A stretch of DNA of 64,000 bases. It comes from Rhizobium sp. NZLR1. GTDB lineage: Bacteria; Pseudomonadota; Alphaproteobacteria; Rhizobiales; Rhizobiaceae. The stretch lies in contig NZ_CP071632.1 in assembly GCF_017357385.1 (NCBI RefSeq), positions 3,601,501-3,665,500 of the forward strand, given 5' to 3'. The translations under genes were made by a program, and so were the position numbers. Under the pieces are notes generated by a model. It was not told the DNA's origin. It made no database searches and worked only from the letters and a program-made list of their open reading frames with translations. This document shows, piece by piece, positions 62,995 to 64,000 of the stretch (its first letter is position 1; each line of letters opens with the position of its first letter).

Positions 62995-64000
62995 ATGGTA
63001 AAGCTCATGAACGCGGCCGTCGTTCGACAGTTCCGCGCACCGCTAGTTATCGAAGAGATGGAGATCCCAAGTCCGGGAAGCGGTCAGATTCTCGTGAAAT
63101 ACGAAGCGACTGGTGTATGCCACACCGATCTGCATGCGGCCAATGGCGACTGGCCAGTGAAGCCCTCCCCGCCGTTCATACCTGGACATGAAGGTGCCGG
63201 CTTTGTCGCTGCGGTAGGAGCGGGCGTGAAGCGGGTAAAGGAGGGCGACCGAGTCGGCGTGCCTTGGCTCCATGCCGCGTGCGGCTACTGCCCCCATTGC
63301 CGAACCGGTTGGGAAACGCTTTGCGCGTCTCAGTCCAACACTGGATATTCGGTGAATGGAACCTTCGCCGAGTTCGGGCTGGCTGATCCTGATTTCGTCG
63401 GCAATTTGCCAAACGGGTTGGATTTCGGTCCCGCCGCTCCGGTGCTGTGCGCCGGGGTGACCGTTTACAAAGGCCTCAAGGAATCAGAGGTGCGCCCCGG
63501 TGAATGGGTGGCGATTTCGGGCGTGGGAGGCTTGGGCCACATGGCCGTTCAGTATGCTAAGGCGATGGGCATGAACGTTGTTGCTGCCGACATTTTCGAA
63601 GACAAGCTGGCGTTGGCAAAGCAACTCGGCGCGGATATCACGATAAACGCCAAGGCTGTAGATGCGGTCGCGCAGATACAAGCTGCCACAAATGGCGGCG
63701 TTCATGGAGTACTGGTGACGGCGGTCTCACCGCCGGCAATGGAGCAGGCTTTCGGGTTCATGCGGTCAAAGGGCACGATGGTCCTCGTCGGCTTGCCGCC
63801 TGGGAAAATCGCACTACCCGTCTTTGAAACGGTTCTGAAACGCATCACCGTGCGTGGATCAATCGTTGGCACGCGCCAGGATTTGGACGAGTCCCTGCAG
63901 TTCGCGGCGGAGGGCAAGGTTACGCCTCATTTTTCCTGGGACAGCTTGGAAAACATCAACGACATATTCCACCGCATGGAAGCGGGCAAAATCGATGGTC
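62995..64000 (+). CDS. adhP: Zinc-dependent alcohol dehydrogenase (AdhP type), 3' end outside window
   Basis: 335 codons of a medium-chain dehydrogenase that interconverts alcohols and aldehydes with NAD. Catalytic zinc ligands are the Cys of GVCHTDLHAANGDW, His-Glu of PGHEGAG, and Cys in VLCAGVTVYKG. The structural zinc site is C-x2-C-x2-C-x7-C in ACGYCPHCRTGWETLC. The Rossmann motif is GVGGLGHMAVQYAK. The start is ATG at 62995 with GGAGG 5 nt upstream. The protein is nearly complete (AdhP ~340 aa). It reads in the same direction as the CBS-BON gene. Confidence 0.93.
   Translation, partial: MVKLMNAAVVRQFRAPLVIEEMEIPSPGSGQILVKYEATGVCHTDLHAANGDWPVKPSPPFIPGHEGAGFVAAVGAGVKRVKEGDRVGVPWLHAACGYCPHCRTGWETLCASQSNTGYSVNGTFAEFGLADPDFVGNLPNGLDFGPAAPVLCAGVTVYKGLKESEVRPGEWVAISGVGGLGHMAVQYAKAMGMNVVAADIFEDKLALAKQLGADITINAKAVDAVAQIQAATNGGVHGVLVTAVSPPAMEQAFGFMRSKGTMVLVGLPPGKIALPVFETVLKRITVRGSIVGTRQDLDESLQFAAEGKVTPHFSWDSLENINDIFHRMEAGKIDG

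Overview
The window is a GC-rich, gene-dense stretch from an alphaproteobacterium, most likely a Rhizobium of the leguminosarum/etli type. This is inferred from four things: protein families and gene orders typical of Rhizobiaceae (ugpBAEC, pta-ackA beside CBS-BON and adh, SfnB-like with Rrf2), the many ABC uptake operons each with its own regulator, very GC-biased codons, and at least three rhizobial intergenic mosaic (RIME-like) palindromic repeats. No rRNA, tRNA, CRISPR array, insertion sequence or phage gene was found. Whether this is chromosome or megaplasmid cannot be told.

Region 1 (1-5.7 kb) holds the 3' part of an RND efflux pump, a PPP-family phosphatase, an SfnB-like flavin oxidoreductase convergent with an Rrf2 regulator, and an SDR oxidoreductase. 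Region 2 (5.9-21.2 kb) is a LacI-controlled uptake and catabolic cluster: a Tat-exported family-5 solute-binding protein, a Dpp-type transporter with a fused double ATPase, two putative glycoside hydrolases (a GHL6/GH151-like protein and a GH42 beta-galactosidase), two hydroxypyruvate-isomerase-like TIM barrels and a tartronate-semialdehyde reductase, then a CMD-like and a cupin protein. Region 3 (21.2-25.8 kb) is ugpBAEC for sn-glycerol-3-phosphate, with a plausible Pho box. Region 4 (26.1-33.6 kb) is a ROK regulator divergent from a sugar ABC operon that also encodes a SIS-domain isomerase/deglycase and a PfkB kinase; a perfect 9-bp-arm palindrome lies between them.

Region 5 (33.6-53.3 kb) is a Wzx/Wzy-type exopolysaccharide cluster. 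On the minus strand a Crp/Fnr regulator heads an operon of two GT4 transferases, a flippase and a secreted GH16 hydrolase. Divergently lie a phosphoglycosyl transferase (PGT), a Wzc-like protein with a degenerate ATPase, a GT2, an outer-membrane export protein and a polymerase; then GT8, another GT2 and an acyltransferase. The most unusual feature is a duplicated module: Crp/Fnr regulator, AT-rich divergent intergenic region, PGT, and a 99-aa membrane protein. The second PGT has lost the catalytic Glu of its Asp-Glu dyad, and the first is preceded by an 18-codon in-frame leader ORF homologous to the N-terminus of the second. This looks like a self-contained, possibly regulatory, control system for polysaccharide initiation.

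Region 6 (53.5-64 kb) holds a PQQ glucose dehydrogenase, a class III adenylate cyclase with a TPR-like domain, an ABC transporter whose nucleotide-binding domain has lost its Walker motifs, pta-ackA divergent from a CBS-BON protein (with a perfect palindrome between them), and a zinc alcohol dehydrogenase cut by the window end.
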